From Palsa-504 sp963744005 (GTDB lineage: Bacteria; Actinomycetota; Actinomycetes; Streptosporangiales; Streptosporangiaceae), in NCBI GenBank assembly GCA_963744005.1, contig CAVURU010000004.1, positions 1,267,834 through 1,331,833 on the forward strand: a stretch of DNA of 64,000 nucleotides, read 5' to 3'. This document shows positions 7,853 to 16,526 of the stretch, piece by piece. The position numbers and the translations under genes are program-made. Numbering within the stretch: the stretch's first letter is position 1; the number at the start of each line of letters is the position of its first letter. The notes beneath the pieces are model-generated. The model searched no databases. It was not told where the DNA came from and worked only from the letters and a program-made list of their open reading frames with translations.

Positions 7853-10821
7853 ATGAGCGAGGAGCTGCAGAGCCCGCTGTTCGTCGGGCGGCACGAGGAA
7901 ATGGCCTCGCTCGTCACGCTGCTGGACCGGGCCGGCCGGGTGAGCCGGGTTTCGCCATCATCGCGGGCGAGGCGGGCGTCGGGAAGACGCGGCTGGTCGA
8001 CGAGCTGTCCGCCCGCGCCGTCCAGGCCGGGTTCACGGTGCTCACCGGCCACTGCGTGGAGCTCGGCGCCGAGGGCCTGCCGCTCGCGCCGCTGATCGAC
8101 GCGCTGCGGGCGCTGTCCCGCACGCTGTCCCCGGGCGAGCTGGCCGAGGTACTCGGGCCGGCCCGCCCCGGTCTTGGCCGGCTGCTGCCCGAACTCGATC
8201 CGGCGGGCGCCAGCGAGCCGGCCGAACCAGGGATCCAGCTGGCCCAGCTGCTCGAGCTGGTCCTGGGCCTGCTCGGCCGGCTCAGTGGCCGGCAGCCGCT
8301 GCTGCTGGTGCTGGAGGACCTGCACTGGGCCGATCAGTCCACCCGTGAGCTGATCGCCTTCCTGATCAGGTCGCTGCGCGAGGTCCGGCTGGTGCTGGTG
8401 GCCACCTACCGTTCCGACGAGCTCAGCCGCCGCCATCCGCTCCGCCCGCTGATCGCCGGCTGGGAGCGGCTGCGCACGGTCAGTCACGTCGGCCTGCGCC
8501 GCTTCGACCGCGACGAAGTGGCCGCCCAGCTGAACGCGATCCTGGCCGCCGAGCCCTCGGCGGGCCTGGTCGACCTGGTTCTCGACCGTTCCGGCGGCAA
8601 CGCCTACCTGGTCGAGGAACTAGCCGGGGTGGTGCGCAGCGGCGGCGACCCGGCCGACCTGCCCCCGTCGCTGGCCGACGTCCTGCTGAGCCGGGTCGAC
8701 GCGCTGAGCCCGGGTGCGCAGCGGCTGCTCCGCACCGCCGCGGTGGCCGGGCGCAGTGTCCCCGACAAGCTGCTCGCCGAGGTCGCCGGGATCGGCGACA
8801 TCGAGTTCTACGCGGGCCTGCGCGAGGCGGTGGAGAGCCACCTGCTCGTGGTGGATCACACCGGCCGCGGCTACACCTTCCGGCACGCGCTCACCCGGGA
8901 CGCCGTCTACGAGGACATGCTGCCCGGCGAGCGCGGTGCCCTGCACGCCTCCTACGGCGAGACGCTGACTCGTGAACCGAGCCTGGCCTGGGACGACGCC
9001 GCGCTGCCCGCCGCCTTGGCCTACCACTGGTACGCCGCCCTGGAGCTGCCGCGCGCCCTGCCCGCCGCCATCGACGCGGCCCGCTACGCGCTGGCCACGT
9101 TCGCGCCGGCCGAGGCGCAGCGCCATCTGGAACGGGCCCTGGAGATCTGGCCCCGGGTGCCCGACGCCGAGCAGCGCACCGGAGCCGACCAGGCCGAGGT
9201 GGCCACCCTGGCGGGCGACGCCGCCTACGAGGCGGGCGACATCGACCGCTCGCTGTCGCTGCTCGACCAGGCCCTGACCACGCTGTCGGCCGAGGGTGAC
9301 GGGGTGCGGCGGGCGCTGGTGCTCGAGCGCCGCGCGCGGGCCCTGCGGGACACCGGACGGGAATCCGAGTCCATCGCCGTCCTGCGCGACGCGCTCACGC
9401 TGCTGTCCCCCGATCAGGTGGCCGAGGCCCACGCGGTCGTCCTCTCCTCGCTCGCCACGTCGTTGTGGCGCTCCAACGACGTCACCGACACCTTGAGCGT
9501 GGCCGCCCGCGCGGTGCAAGCCGCCCGGGAGGTCGGTGCGGTCCAGCAGCAGGCCGAGTCGTCCATCACCCTCGGCTCGGCCCGGGGCTACCTGAACGCC
9601 GACGGCGCCGGCCTCGACGACCTGCGGGCCGGCCTGGCGCTGGCCACCGGCATCAGCGCGCACTATTCCGCGCTGCGGGCCTACGTGAACCTGTCCGACG
9701 TGCTGGAGTTCCTCGGCCGGCACGACGAGGCGGCCCAGGCCGCGCGGGACGGGATGGCCCTGGCCGACCGGGTCGGCTTCGCCCGTTCGCTCGGCACGTT
9801 CCTGGCCGGCAACCTGACCGAGAGCCTGCTGCGCCTCGGCCGCTGGGCCGAAGCCCGCGAACTGGCCGGGCAGGTGCTGAACGCCGTGCCCGAGGGAGTC
9901 TTCGCCGCCACCGTGCTGCTCGTGCGGGGCGAACTGGCCGCCATGACCGGCCGGTACGCGGACGCCGACGCGGACGTCCGAGCCGCCGGGCGGCTCCTCA
10001 GCGGGACGAGCGATGAGCAGTACGCCCTGACGCTGCTGTACGCCGGCGCGCTGACCGCGCTCGGCCAGGGCGACCTGGCCACGGCCCGGCGGCTGACCAC
10101 CGAAGGCATGGCGAGCTTCGGCTCGCCGATGTCGGCCCGCTACCTGTGGCCGCTGCTGTGGCTGGCCGCCCGGACCGAGGCCGATGCCGCCACCCTGGCC
10201 CGCGACCGGCACGAGGAGCTTCCGGACCGCCAGGCCTGCGGCCAGGAAGTGGCGTCTTACGCGGCAGGCCTGGCCATCCCCAGCGCGTCGGCGCGAGGCT
10301 ACGCGGCCCTCATCACCGCGGAACTGGCCCGCGCCGCCGGGCAGGCCGACGTCCCGGCGTGGTCGGCCGCCGCCCAGGCCTGGCAGGAGGCCGGCGAGCC
10401 CTACCCGCTGGCCTACGCCTGGCTGCGCCTGGCCGAAGCGGCCATGGCATCCGGTGACCGGCCGACCGCCACCGACAGCGTCCGCCGTGCGCACGCCCTG
10501 GCCGCCGGCGTCGGCGCGACGCCGATTGCCGAGGAGGCGGCCGCGCTGGCCCGCCGCACCCGCCTGGACCTGGCCGAGCCGGCCGCGGAGCGCGTCTCGC
10601 CCCCGCCCGAAGACCCGCTGGCCCGGTTCGGGCTGACCGAGCGCGAGCGCGAGATCCTCGCTCTGCTGGCCGCGGGCCGGTCCAATCCGCAGATCGCCGA
10701 GGCGCTGTTCATCAGCCCCAAGACGGCCAGCGTGCACGTCTCGAACATCCTGGCCAAGCTCGGCGTCGACAGCCGCGTCGAGGCCGCTGCCGTCGCCCAC
10801 CGCCTGGGCGTGACCGGCTAA
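7853..10821 (+). CDS. LuxR-family ATPase regulator (LAL type), apparent frameshift near N-terminus
   Basis: A large regulator with an N-terminal AAA ATPase (Walker A GEAGVGKT, Walker B LLLVLEDLHWAD), a long TPR-like helical middle and a C-terminal LuxR helix-turn-helix (LTEREREILALLAAGRSNPQ). The family start, SPLFVGRHEEMASL, lies in the frame of the ATG at 7853. The ATPase core continues one frame away, from GEPGFAII onward. One missing G in the run at 7938-7940 joins them and gives 989 residues. A start at 7843 in the second frame is open but gives an N-terminus unlike the family. It may be a disrupted gene, a sequence error or recoding. It is likely an ATP-driven activator of the divergent gene. 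Confidence 0.82.
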
Positions 10822-10965
10822 GCGCCGGGCCGCCGCGGCTAGGGCACTCGCCCGGGAAAACTAAGCGCCGCGACGGGCGCGGGTACGGCCGCTCGCCGAT
10901 GTGCCGGGCCGCTCCTTAGCCGGATCGTGGAGACATCCACCCCGGTGAAAAAGGACGTGACTCCC

Positions 10966-12207
10966 GTGACCATCCAGAATGCGCCGTCCGGAACGATCCG
11001 CGCGGCCCTGCGCTATCCCGCCTTCCGGTCCCTGCTGGCCGCCCTGGCCGTCTCCCAGGTCGGCGACTGGCTCTATAACCTGGCCCTCGTCGTCCTGGTC
11101 TGGGACCGGACGCACTCGGCCCTGTGGGCCGGGATCACCACGGCGGCCCGGATCGTGCCCGTCGTCGTCCTCGGCCCGCTGGGCGGGGTGCTCGCTGACC
11201 GCTTCGACCGGCGCCGCATCATGATCGGTTCTGACCTGGTCCGGATGGCCTTCATGCTCCTGCTCGCCGCGGTGGCCGTGGCCGGGCTGCCCGTCGTGCT
11301 CGCCCCGGCCATCGCCGCCCTGGCCACCGCCGCCTCGGCGCCGTACCTGGCCTGCGTCTCCGCCATCACCCCGCGCGTGGTCGACGACGCCGACCTGCCC
11401 GGGGCCAACGCGGCACGATCCGCCGTGGCCAGCCTCGGCATCATTCTCGGCCCGGCGCTGGGCGGCGTCCTGCTGCTGGTCGCCTCGCCTGCCGCCGCCA
11501 TCGCGCTGAACGCGCTGACCTTCGGGCTCTCCGCCGTCGCGGTCCTGGCCGTCCAGGCCCCGGCCGCCTTCCGCCCGGCCCGTTCGGCCGCCCGTCCGTC
11601 CGGCCTGCTCCAGGAGATGGCCCAGGGTGCGGTCGCGCTGCGGGCTCACCCTCAGGCGGTGCGCCTGGTCGGGGCGGACATCATGTGCAGCGTGCTGTAC
11701 GGCACCCAGACCGTGCTGCTGCTCGTCGTCTCCCGGCGGATCGGGCTCGGCACCGAAGGCTACGGCTACCTGTTCGCCGGCATCGGGATCGGCGGACTGG
11801 CCGGCACGGCGCTCGCGGGCCGGGCCGGGCGCAGCTCCCGGCCCCGGTGGGTGCTGGCCGCGGCCCTGACCGCGGCCGGGCTGCCGATGCCGCTGCTGGC
11901 CGTCACCCGGTGGCCCGCTGTCGCCATCGTGCTGGCCGGCCTCACCGGCACCGGCGCCCTGCTGGTGGAGATCCTCACCGAGACGTGCCTGCAGCGGGTC
12001 CTGGACGAGGACGTTTTCGGCCGGGCCTACGGCCTCGCGCTCCCCGCCTCGATCGGCGGCATCGTGCTCGGTTCGCTGATCGCGCCGGTCCTGGTCGCGT
12101 CGCTGGGCGGTTCGCGTGCCCTGATCGTCGTCGGGACCATGGTCCTGGCCTACGCGCTCGTCGTGCTGCGCGAGGCCCGGCCCGCGCCCGTCCCGGCGCT
12201 TGCCTAA
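10966..12207 (+). CDS. MFS transporter
   Basis: About 413 residues with roughly twelve hydrophobic segments in two halves. The motif after helix 2 (GVLADRFDRRRIMI) is the MFS motif A, and the protein resembles enterobactin/macrolide-type exporters (QVGDWLYNLALVVLVWDRT). The start is uncertain: a GTG at 10966 has AAGGA at 10951-10955, whereas an upstream GTG at 10927 has no ribosome site. It is probably a proton-coupled drug or siderophore exporter in the cytoplasmic membrane. The VOC gene begins 9 bases after its stop, suggesting a two-gene resistance or detoxification operon. Confidence 0.88.
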   Translation: MTIQNAPSGTIRAALRYPAFRSLLAALAVSQVGDWLYNLALVVLVWDRTHSALWAGITTAARIVPVVVLGPLGGVLADRFDRRRIMIGSDLVRMAFMLLLAAVAVAGLPVVLAPAIAALATAASAPYLACVSAITPRVVDDADLPGANAARSAVASLGIILGPALGGVLLLVASPAAAIALNALTFGLSAVAVLAVQAPAAFRPARSAARPSGLLQEMAQGAVALRAHPQAVRLVGADIMCSVLYGTQTVLLLVVSRRIGLGTEGYGYLFAGIGIGGLAGTALAGRAGRSSRPRWVLAAALTAAGLPMPLLAVTRWPAVAIVLAGLTGTGALLVEILTETCLQRVLDEDVFGRAYGLALPASIGGIVLGSLIAPVLVASLGGSRALIVVGTMVLAYALVVLREARPAPVPALA

Positions 12208-12216
12208 GGTGAGGCC

Positions 12217-12600
12217 ATGCGCATCGACCGGCTCGACCATCTGGTCCTGACCGTGGCCGACATCGCCGCCACGGTGGACTTCTACACCCGCGTCCTGGGC
12301 ATGGCCGAAGCCTCGTCCGGGCCGGGCCGCACCGCCCTGGTCTTCGGCCGGACCAAGATCAACTTGCACCTGGCCGGTCACGAGTTCGAGCCCAAGGCCG
12401 ACCACCCGGCCCCGGGCACCGGCGATTTCTGCCTGATCACCACCGATCCGATGGAGCAGGTCATCGCCGAGCTCACCGCCCACGGCGTTCCCGTGGAGGT
12501 GGGCCCGGTCGAACGCGCCGGTGCCCTGGGCCCCATGCTCAGCGTCTACTTCCGCGACCCCGACCAGAACCTGGTCGAGGTCAGCCGCTACCCGGCCTAG
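12217..12600 (+). CDS. VOC family protein (glyoxalase/dioxygenase fold)
   Basis: 127 residues with the vicinal-oxygen-chelate fold. The first half has RLDHLVLTVADIAATVDFYTRVLGM with metal-ligand His8, and the second half ends with Glu near residue 121 (DQNLVEVSRY). The pattern resembles the 'VOC family virulence protein' subgroup. Family members include glyoxalases, extradiol dioxygenases and fosfomycin- or bleomycin-resistance proteins. Here the close MFS neighbour fits a small-molecule resistance pair, but that is inference. The stop TAG overlaps the convergent aldo/keto reductase stop on a shared CTAG at 12597-12600. Confidence 0.88.
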   Translation: MRIDRLDHLVLTVADIAATVDFYTRVLGMAEASSGPGRTALVFGRTKINLHLAGHEFEPKADHPAPGTGDFCLITTDPMEQVIAELTAHGVPVEVGPVERAGALGPMLSVYFRDPDQNLVEVSRYPA

Positions 12601-13430
12601 CCGCGGAACTTGTCCGGGTCGGGGCCGGTCCGCTCGTCCCGGTTCAGCGCGCTGATGTCCTCGACGTCGTCCGCGGACAGGCCGAAGTCGAAGATGTCGA
12701 TGTTCTCCCGGATCCGGTCCGGCGTGACCGACTTGGGGAAGACGATGTCGCCGCGCTGCAGGTGCCAGCGCAGCACCACCTGAGCTGGTGTCTTGGCCGC
12801 CCGGTGCGCGATCGCCGTGATCTGCGGGTCTTCGAGCGCGGCGCCGCGGCCGAGCGGTGACCAGGCTTCCACCGCGATCTGGTGGCCGGCGCAGAAGGCC
12901 CGCAGCTCATCCTGGGTCAGGTACGGGTTGACCTCGATCTGGTTGACCGCCGGGATGATCTCGCTCTCGCCGTGCAGCCGCCGCAGGTGGTGGGCCTGGA
13001 AGTTGGACACGCCGATGGACCGGGCCCGTCCGTCCCGGTAGAACTCCTCCAGGACCTGCCAGGTCGAGACGAAGTCCCCGTCGTAGCGGGTCGGCAGCGG
13101 CCAGTGGATGAGGAACAGGTCGAGGTAATCGACGCCCAGGGCCTTCAGCGACTCATCGAAAGCACTGCGGGCGTCGTCGGGCTGGTGCGCGTCATTGTCC
13201 AGCTTGCTGGTGAGGTAGACCTCGCTCCGGTCCAGGCCGGACCGCCTGATCGCCTCGCCGACTTCCTTCTCGTTGCCGTACCCCTCGGCCGTGTCGATGT
13301 GCCGGTACCCGGCCTCCAGCGCGGTGCTGACCGCCGCCGTGGTGTCTTCCGGCTCGATCAGGAAGGTCCCGAAACCGAGCTGCGGGATCTGCTGGCCGTT
13401 GTTCAGCGTGACGTCCGGTATGGCGGTCAC
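12597..13430 (-). CDS. Aldo/keto reductase (2,5-diketo-D-gluconate reductase type)
   Basis: 277 residues. A GTG at 13430 with GGAGGAATT just upstream gives the usual family start (TAIPDVTLNNGQQIPQLGFGTF). The tetrad is present: Asp in HIDTAEGYG, Tyr in the same motif, Lys in LTSKLDN, and His in LIHWPLP. The NADPH loop FPKSVTPDRIREN is also present. It belongs to the AKR5 group, which reduces keto-sugars, methylglyoxal and other carbonyls. It is monocistronic on this strand and convergent with the VOC gene. Confidence 0.92.
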   Translation of the reverse strand: MTAIPDVTLNNGQQIPQLGFGTFLIEPEDTTAAVSTALEAGYRHIDTAEGYGNEKEVGEAIRRSGLDRSEVYLTSKLDNDAHQPDDARSAFDESLKALGVDYLDLFLIHWPLPTRYDGDFVSTWQVLEEFYRDGRARSIGVSNFQAHHLRRLHGESEIIPAVNQIEVNPYLTQDELRAFCAGHQIAVEAWSPLGRGAALEDPQITAIAHRAAKTPAQVVLRWHLQRGDIVFPKSVTPDRIRENIDIFDFGLSADDVEDISALNRDERTGPDPDKFRG

Positions 13431-13527
13431 GGCGAATTCCTCCCTCGGGTGCGGAATCCGGGCCCGCAGGTCACGCGCCCGGAAGACCACCCCTGCCCGC
13501 GCCGCGGCGGTCTACACCGCTGCTGGC

Positions 13528-14013
13528 TTAGTTGAGGAAGTAGCTGCCGCCGCCGTCCTGCGGGTTGGTCACCACGGCCAGGACGGTGACGGTGCCCGCG
13601 TTGGCGAACGTCAGCCGGAGCGTGATGGCCTTGCCGTTCTGCATGGGGCCGGCGCCGGTGATCAGCAGGTAGCCGTTGTCCGGGTTGAGCCGGATCATGG
13701 TGTTCGACGGGATCGGGATGGCCGACACCGTGTGCATGGCGGCCGCGCTGCCGGTGTGCTGCTGGCTGTCCGGCGAGCGCAGCTGCACCGTGCCGCCCAC
13801 GCTGGTCTGCGCCGAGACCAGCCGGTCCGGTGTCCCGTTGTTCCGGATGTCCAGGTAGGCCACCGTGGTGCCCGGGGTGGTCGGCAGCGCCACGTACGCG
13901 CTCGTGAGGCTGATCGCCGATCCGCTGCTGTGCGACGTCGCGCACCCGCTGATCCCGAGCGCGGCCAGCAACGCTGCGCTCGCGATGCCCAGGAAGGACG
14001 CCGGTTTCCGCAT
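13528..14013 (-). CDS. PCu(A)C-like copper chaperone lipoprotein, divergent ligands
   Basis: 161 residues with a lipoprotein signal (lipobox ISGC, Cys24). The core follows the PCuAC/DUF461 fold: YLDIRNNGTPDRLVSAQTS, then IPSNTMIRLNPDNGYLLITG, then GKAITLRLTFANAGTVTVLA. PCuAC proteins carry Cu(I) to cytochrome oxidase outside the membrane. The usual H(M)x10Mx21HxM ligand set is incomplete here: the second His of the 'GGxHLML' segment is replaced (NGYLLI), although an MHTV segment and a later Met remain. It may therefore have lost copper transfer or use different ligands. It lies downstream of the DUF885 gene on the same strand with a hairpin in between. Confidence 0.78.
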   Translation of the reverse strand: MRKPASFLGIASAALLAALGISGCATSHSSGSAISLTSAYVALPTTPGTTVAYLDIRNNGTPDRLVSAQTSVGGTVQLRSPDSQQHTGSAAAMHTVSAIPIPSNTMIRLNPDNGYLLITGAGPMQNGKAITLRLTFANAGTVTVLAVVTNPQDGGGSYFLN

Positions 14014-14021
14014 GACACCCA

Positions 14022-14040
14022 GGCTACCGCGCGGGTAGCC
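14022..14040 (-). terminator. Short hairpin between DUF885 and PCuAC genes
   Basis: GGCTACC (14022-14028) pairs exactly with GGTAGCC (14034-14040) around a 5-base loop, in the 35-base gap after the DUF885 stop. There is no T run. It could be a weak terminator or an mRNA-stability hairpin, but it also lies in the leader of the downstream lipoprotein gene. Confidence 0.4.
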
Positions 14041-14048
14041 GGGCGGGA

Positions 14049-15599
14049 TCAACCGCGGTCGACGGCGGTGCCGATCAGGCCGAGCGAGGGCGCGCCCAGC
14101 TCGAGCAGCGCGCGGTGGAAGCGGGACAGCGTGAAGCCCGCTCCCCACTCCCGGCGAGCCCGTTCCCGCAGCTTGAGGATCTCCAGCTTGCCCCACGTGT
14201 ACCGGCCGTAGGTCGGGTCGAAGGTGGCCCGCCGGGCCTCCGACAGCGCAGCCGGGCCGGACAGGTGGGTGTCGGCCTCGAACCGGCGGGCCGCCTCCGG
14301 CACCGTCATGCCCGCGGTGTGCACGCCGATGGCGCAGGCCAGCCTGGTCACCCGGACCAGGGCCTCCAGCCAGATGCCGATCCCGATCCGCGGGTCCTCG
14401 GCGCCGAAGCCCTCCTCCGCGCACAGTTCCTCGGCGTAGTGGGCCCAGCCCTCGATGAAGGCCATGGACATGACCGTCCGCCGCACGTCCGAGCTCAGGT
14501 GGCGCAGCGCCCGGCCGTGCGAGAAGTGCCCCGGCGCGACCTCGTGCACGGCGATGCCGGGCAGCGTGGTGTCGCTGAACACCTCCAGCCACTCTTCCTG
14601 GTCCCGCTCCGGCCAGGACTCTTCCGGCGGGGTGATGTAGAACCAGGACGGGGTGTCCGGCTCGCCCGGCGCGGCCCAGAACATCATGGCCATGGCCCAC
14701 CGCCGCGACTCCGGCGCGGGCCCGACCAGGCATTCGCCGTCGTGGTAGGGGACCAGGTCGTGCTCGCGGGTGAAGTCGATGGCCCGCTGCGCCCACAGCC
14801 GGCCTGCCTTGACCACGCCGTCCGCGTCGGGATGATCCCGCACCAGTTCCCGGGCCACCTCCAGGGCCGGGCGGCCCGGGGCCAGCCGAGCGCATCCCTC
14901 GGCCAGCTGGCCGAGCAGCCGGTCCCGCTCCGCGTCGGCCTGCTCCGCCAGCCGGCCCAGATCCACCGGCATGGCCTCGGCGCTGCCCATCAGCGCGCCG
15001 AGCGCCGAGCTGCCCAGCGTGGCCTCCGGGGCGCCGGCCTGCGCGGCCCGTTCCATATGCGCGACCAGCCGCGCGTGCGCGGCCAGGGCGTCCTTCAGCA
15101 CCGCCTCGTTCACCGCGCGGCCCGGTCCCGGGGCCTGGTCGCCGAGCCCCGCGGCCAGGCCCCGGGTCACGCCCAGCAGGGCCTCGGCGACCGGCGCGCT
15201 GACCTGGTCCAGGGACTCGATCGCCGCGTCCACCACCCGCGGCCAGGCGGCCAGGTGCTCGGCCCAGGCCGCCGCGCGTTCGGCTTCCGGGGCGTAGGCC
15301 CGGTCGTAGGGGGCCAGCTCCAGCTCGGCCAGGTGCACGATCGGGTTACTGCGGTGCAGCTCGACCTGGCCGAAGGTGACCTGCCGCAGGTCTTCGGCCG
15401 CGGCCAGCTGCGCCTCGTCGTAGCCGTCGGCCAGGCGCTCACCGCCGGCGCGGGCCTGGGCCAGCCGGGCCAGCCCGGCCCGGACGCCGGCGGGCGACAG
15501 GTCCTGCGGCTTCCCGTCGTACTCGTGCCGCCCGCTGTTCTCGCGCATCTCGGCTACGGCGAGGTCGCAGACCGCGCGCAGCCGCGGGGAAAGGTCCAT
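14049..15599 (-). CDS. DUF885 family peptidase-like protein
   Basis: 516 residues, cytoplasmic with no signal peptide. The zinc-peptidase-like motif of DUF885, HExxPGH, is present (AVHEVAPGHFSHG, about residue 351), followed by FIEGWAHYAEEL, whose Glu could be the third ligand. The tail has the conserved DPTYGRYTWGKLEILKLRE block. DUF885 proteins resemble M32/M3-like gluzincins and are predicted metallopeptidases, but few have known substrates. The length fits the family. A 15-base direct repeat lies just upstream of the start. Confidence 0.9.
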   Translation of the reverse strand: MDLSPRLRAVCDLAVAEMRENSGRHEYDGKPQDLSPAGVRAGLARLAQARAGGERLADGYDEAQLAAAEDLRQVTFGQVELHRSNPIVHLAELELAPYDRAYAPEAERAAAWAEHLAAWPRVVDAAIESLDQVSAPVAEALLGVTRGLAAGLGDQAPGPGRAVNEAVLKDALAAHARLVAHMERAAQAGAPEATLGSSALGALMGSAEAMPVDLGRLAEQADAERDRLLGQLAEGCARLAPGRPALEVARELVRDHPDADGVVKAGRLWAQRAIDFTREHDLVPYHDGECLVGPAPESRRWAMAMMFWAAPGEPDTPSWFYITPPEESWPERDQEEWLEVFSDTTLPGIAVHEVAPGHFSHGRALRHLSSDVRRTVMSMAFIEGWAHYAEELCAEEGFGAEDPRIGIGIWLEALVRVTRLACAIGVHTAGMTVPEAARRFEADTHLSGPAALSEARRATFDPTYGRYTWGKLEILKLRERARREWGAGFTLSRFHRALLELGAPSLGLIGTAVDRG

Positions 15600-15641
15600 G
15601 CGGCGACGCTACCCTGATCCGCCGTACCACCGGGCGGAACC

Positions 15642-15691
15642 CGGCGGCACAGCGGGAGTGGCCCCCGGGATGCCCGCGGCGGCACAGCGGG
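15642..15691. repeat. 15-base direct repeat CGGCGGCACAGCGGG, two copies
   Basis: Exact copies at 15642-15656 and 15677-15691, 35 bases apart, lie in the 108-base gap between the DUF4232 lipoprotein stop (15708) and the DUF885 start (15599). They could be a regulator site for the DUF885 promoter or a simple duplication; nothing else is evident in the gap. Confidence 0.55.
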
Positions 15692-15707
15692 GCGTGCCCG
15701 GGGAGGC

Positions 15708-16397
15708 CTACGGCGTGACGCCGCGGACGGCCTGGCCGGACCGGACCGGCATCACGGTCAGCAGCGGCGTGCTGGTCGACGCGCAGGCGCTGAAGCTGAC
15801 GTCCGCGTACGTCGCCACCGTGTCGCCCGGCGGGTAGATGCGCAGCCCGTGCGCGGTAGCCGGCTGGCAGGTCGAGGCCGGGTAGTTGCCGGCCTGCGCG
15901 ACCTGCAGCCACGCGTGCGCCGTCCCGCCGGCCGGTACCTTGATCGTCTCGCGGCCGAACGACGGGTTCTCCTGCGCCGGCGCCCCGATCTGGCTTCCGC
16001 TGCCGCTCGCCGCGGTGACGAACGACATCCCCGGATAGCCGTACATGCCGCACGCCGTAGCCGAGGTGTTGGTGAAGTTGACCGGGTAGTAGGTGCTGCC
16101 CATCGCGCCGCCGGCCGCGTTCGTGTCGACCGACACCTTGAGCGTGCCGGACTGGCACACCACCAGGCCGCCCGTCCCGGGCAGCGTGGACTGCGTGGTG
16201 CCGGGAGCCGGTGACGAGCTCGTGCCCGCCTGCTGCGTCTGCGACCCGGGGGTGGCTGTCGCGGCCGCGGACGACGAGGATGAGCTGGCGCAGGCGGCCA
16301 GCAGCCCGGTGGCGGCCACCGCGGCGGCGGCCGTGCACGCCATCGGCACCGCCCGCCGCCTGCTGGCCGGATCGCGGAAAAGAGGGATCGTGAACAT
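15708..16397 (-). CDS. DUF4232 lipoprotein
   Basis: 229 residues. The N-terminus is a lipoprotein signal with lipobox LAAC (Cys36), then a low-complexity Ser/Ala/Thr linker typical of actinobacterial surface lipoproteins, then a DUF4232 beta-sandwich (VNFTNTSATACGMYGYPGMSFV, VPAGGTAHAWLQV). Paired Cys residues in the mature part probably form disulphides outside the membrane. The function is unknown. GAGGTGA upstream of the ATG supports the start. It is divergent from gamma-glutamyltransferase with a 129-base shared control region. Confidence 0.88.
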   Translation of the reverse strand: MFTIPLFRDPASRRRAVPMACTAAAAVAATGLLAACASSSSSSAAATATPGSQTQQAGTSSSPAPGTTQSTLPGTGGLVVCQSGTLKVSVDTNAAGGAMGSTYYPVNFTNTSATACGMYGYPGMSFVTAASGSGSQIGAPAQENPSFGRETIKVPAGGTAHAWLQVAQAGNYPASTCQPATAHGLRIYPPGDTVATYADVSFSACASTSTPLLTVMPVRSGQAVRGVTP

Positions 16398-16526
16398 CAG
16401 ATGTCACCTCATGGTCATCAGCTGATTGCGATGAGTAATCATCCAGCATTCCCGGTGCGTTCCGCCAGCCGACACACAGGGGAGGTGACGGCTGGCGCGA
16501 GCGCGTCCCGGTGAGAGGATCGAGGT

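Noticed and set aside
8620..10800. 726-residue minus-strand frame opposite the LuxR-type regulator
   Set aside because: High-GC shadow frame with no recognisable domain; the plus-strand gene carries clear ATPase and helix-turn-helix motifs.
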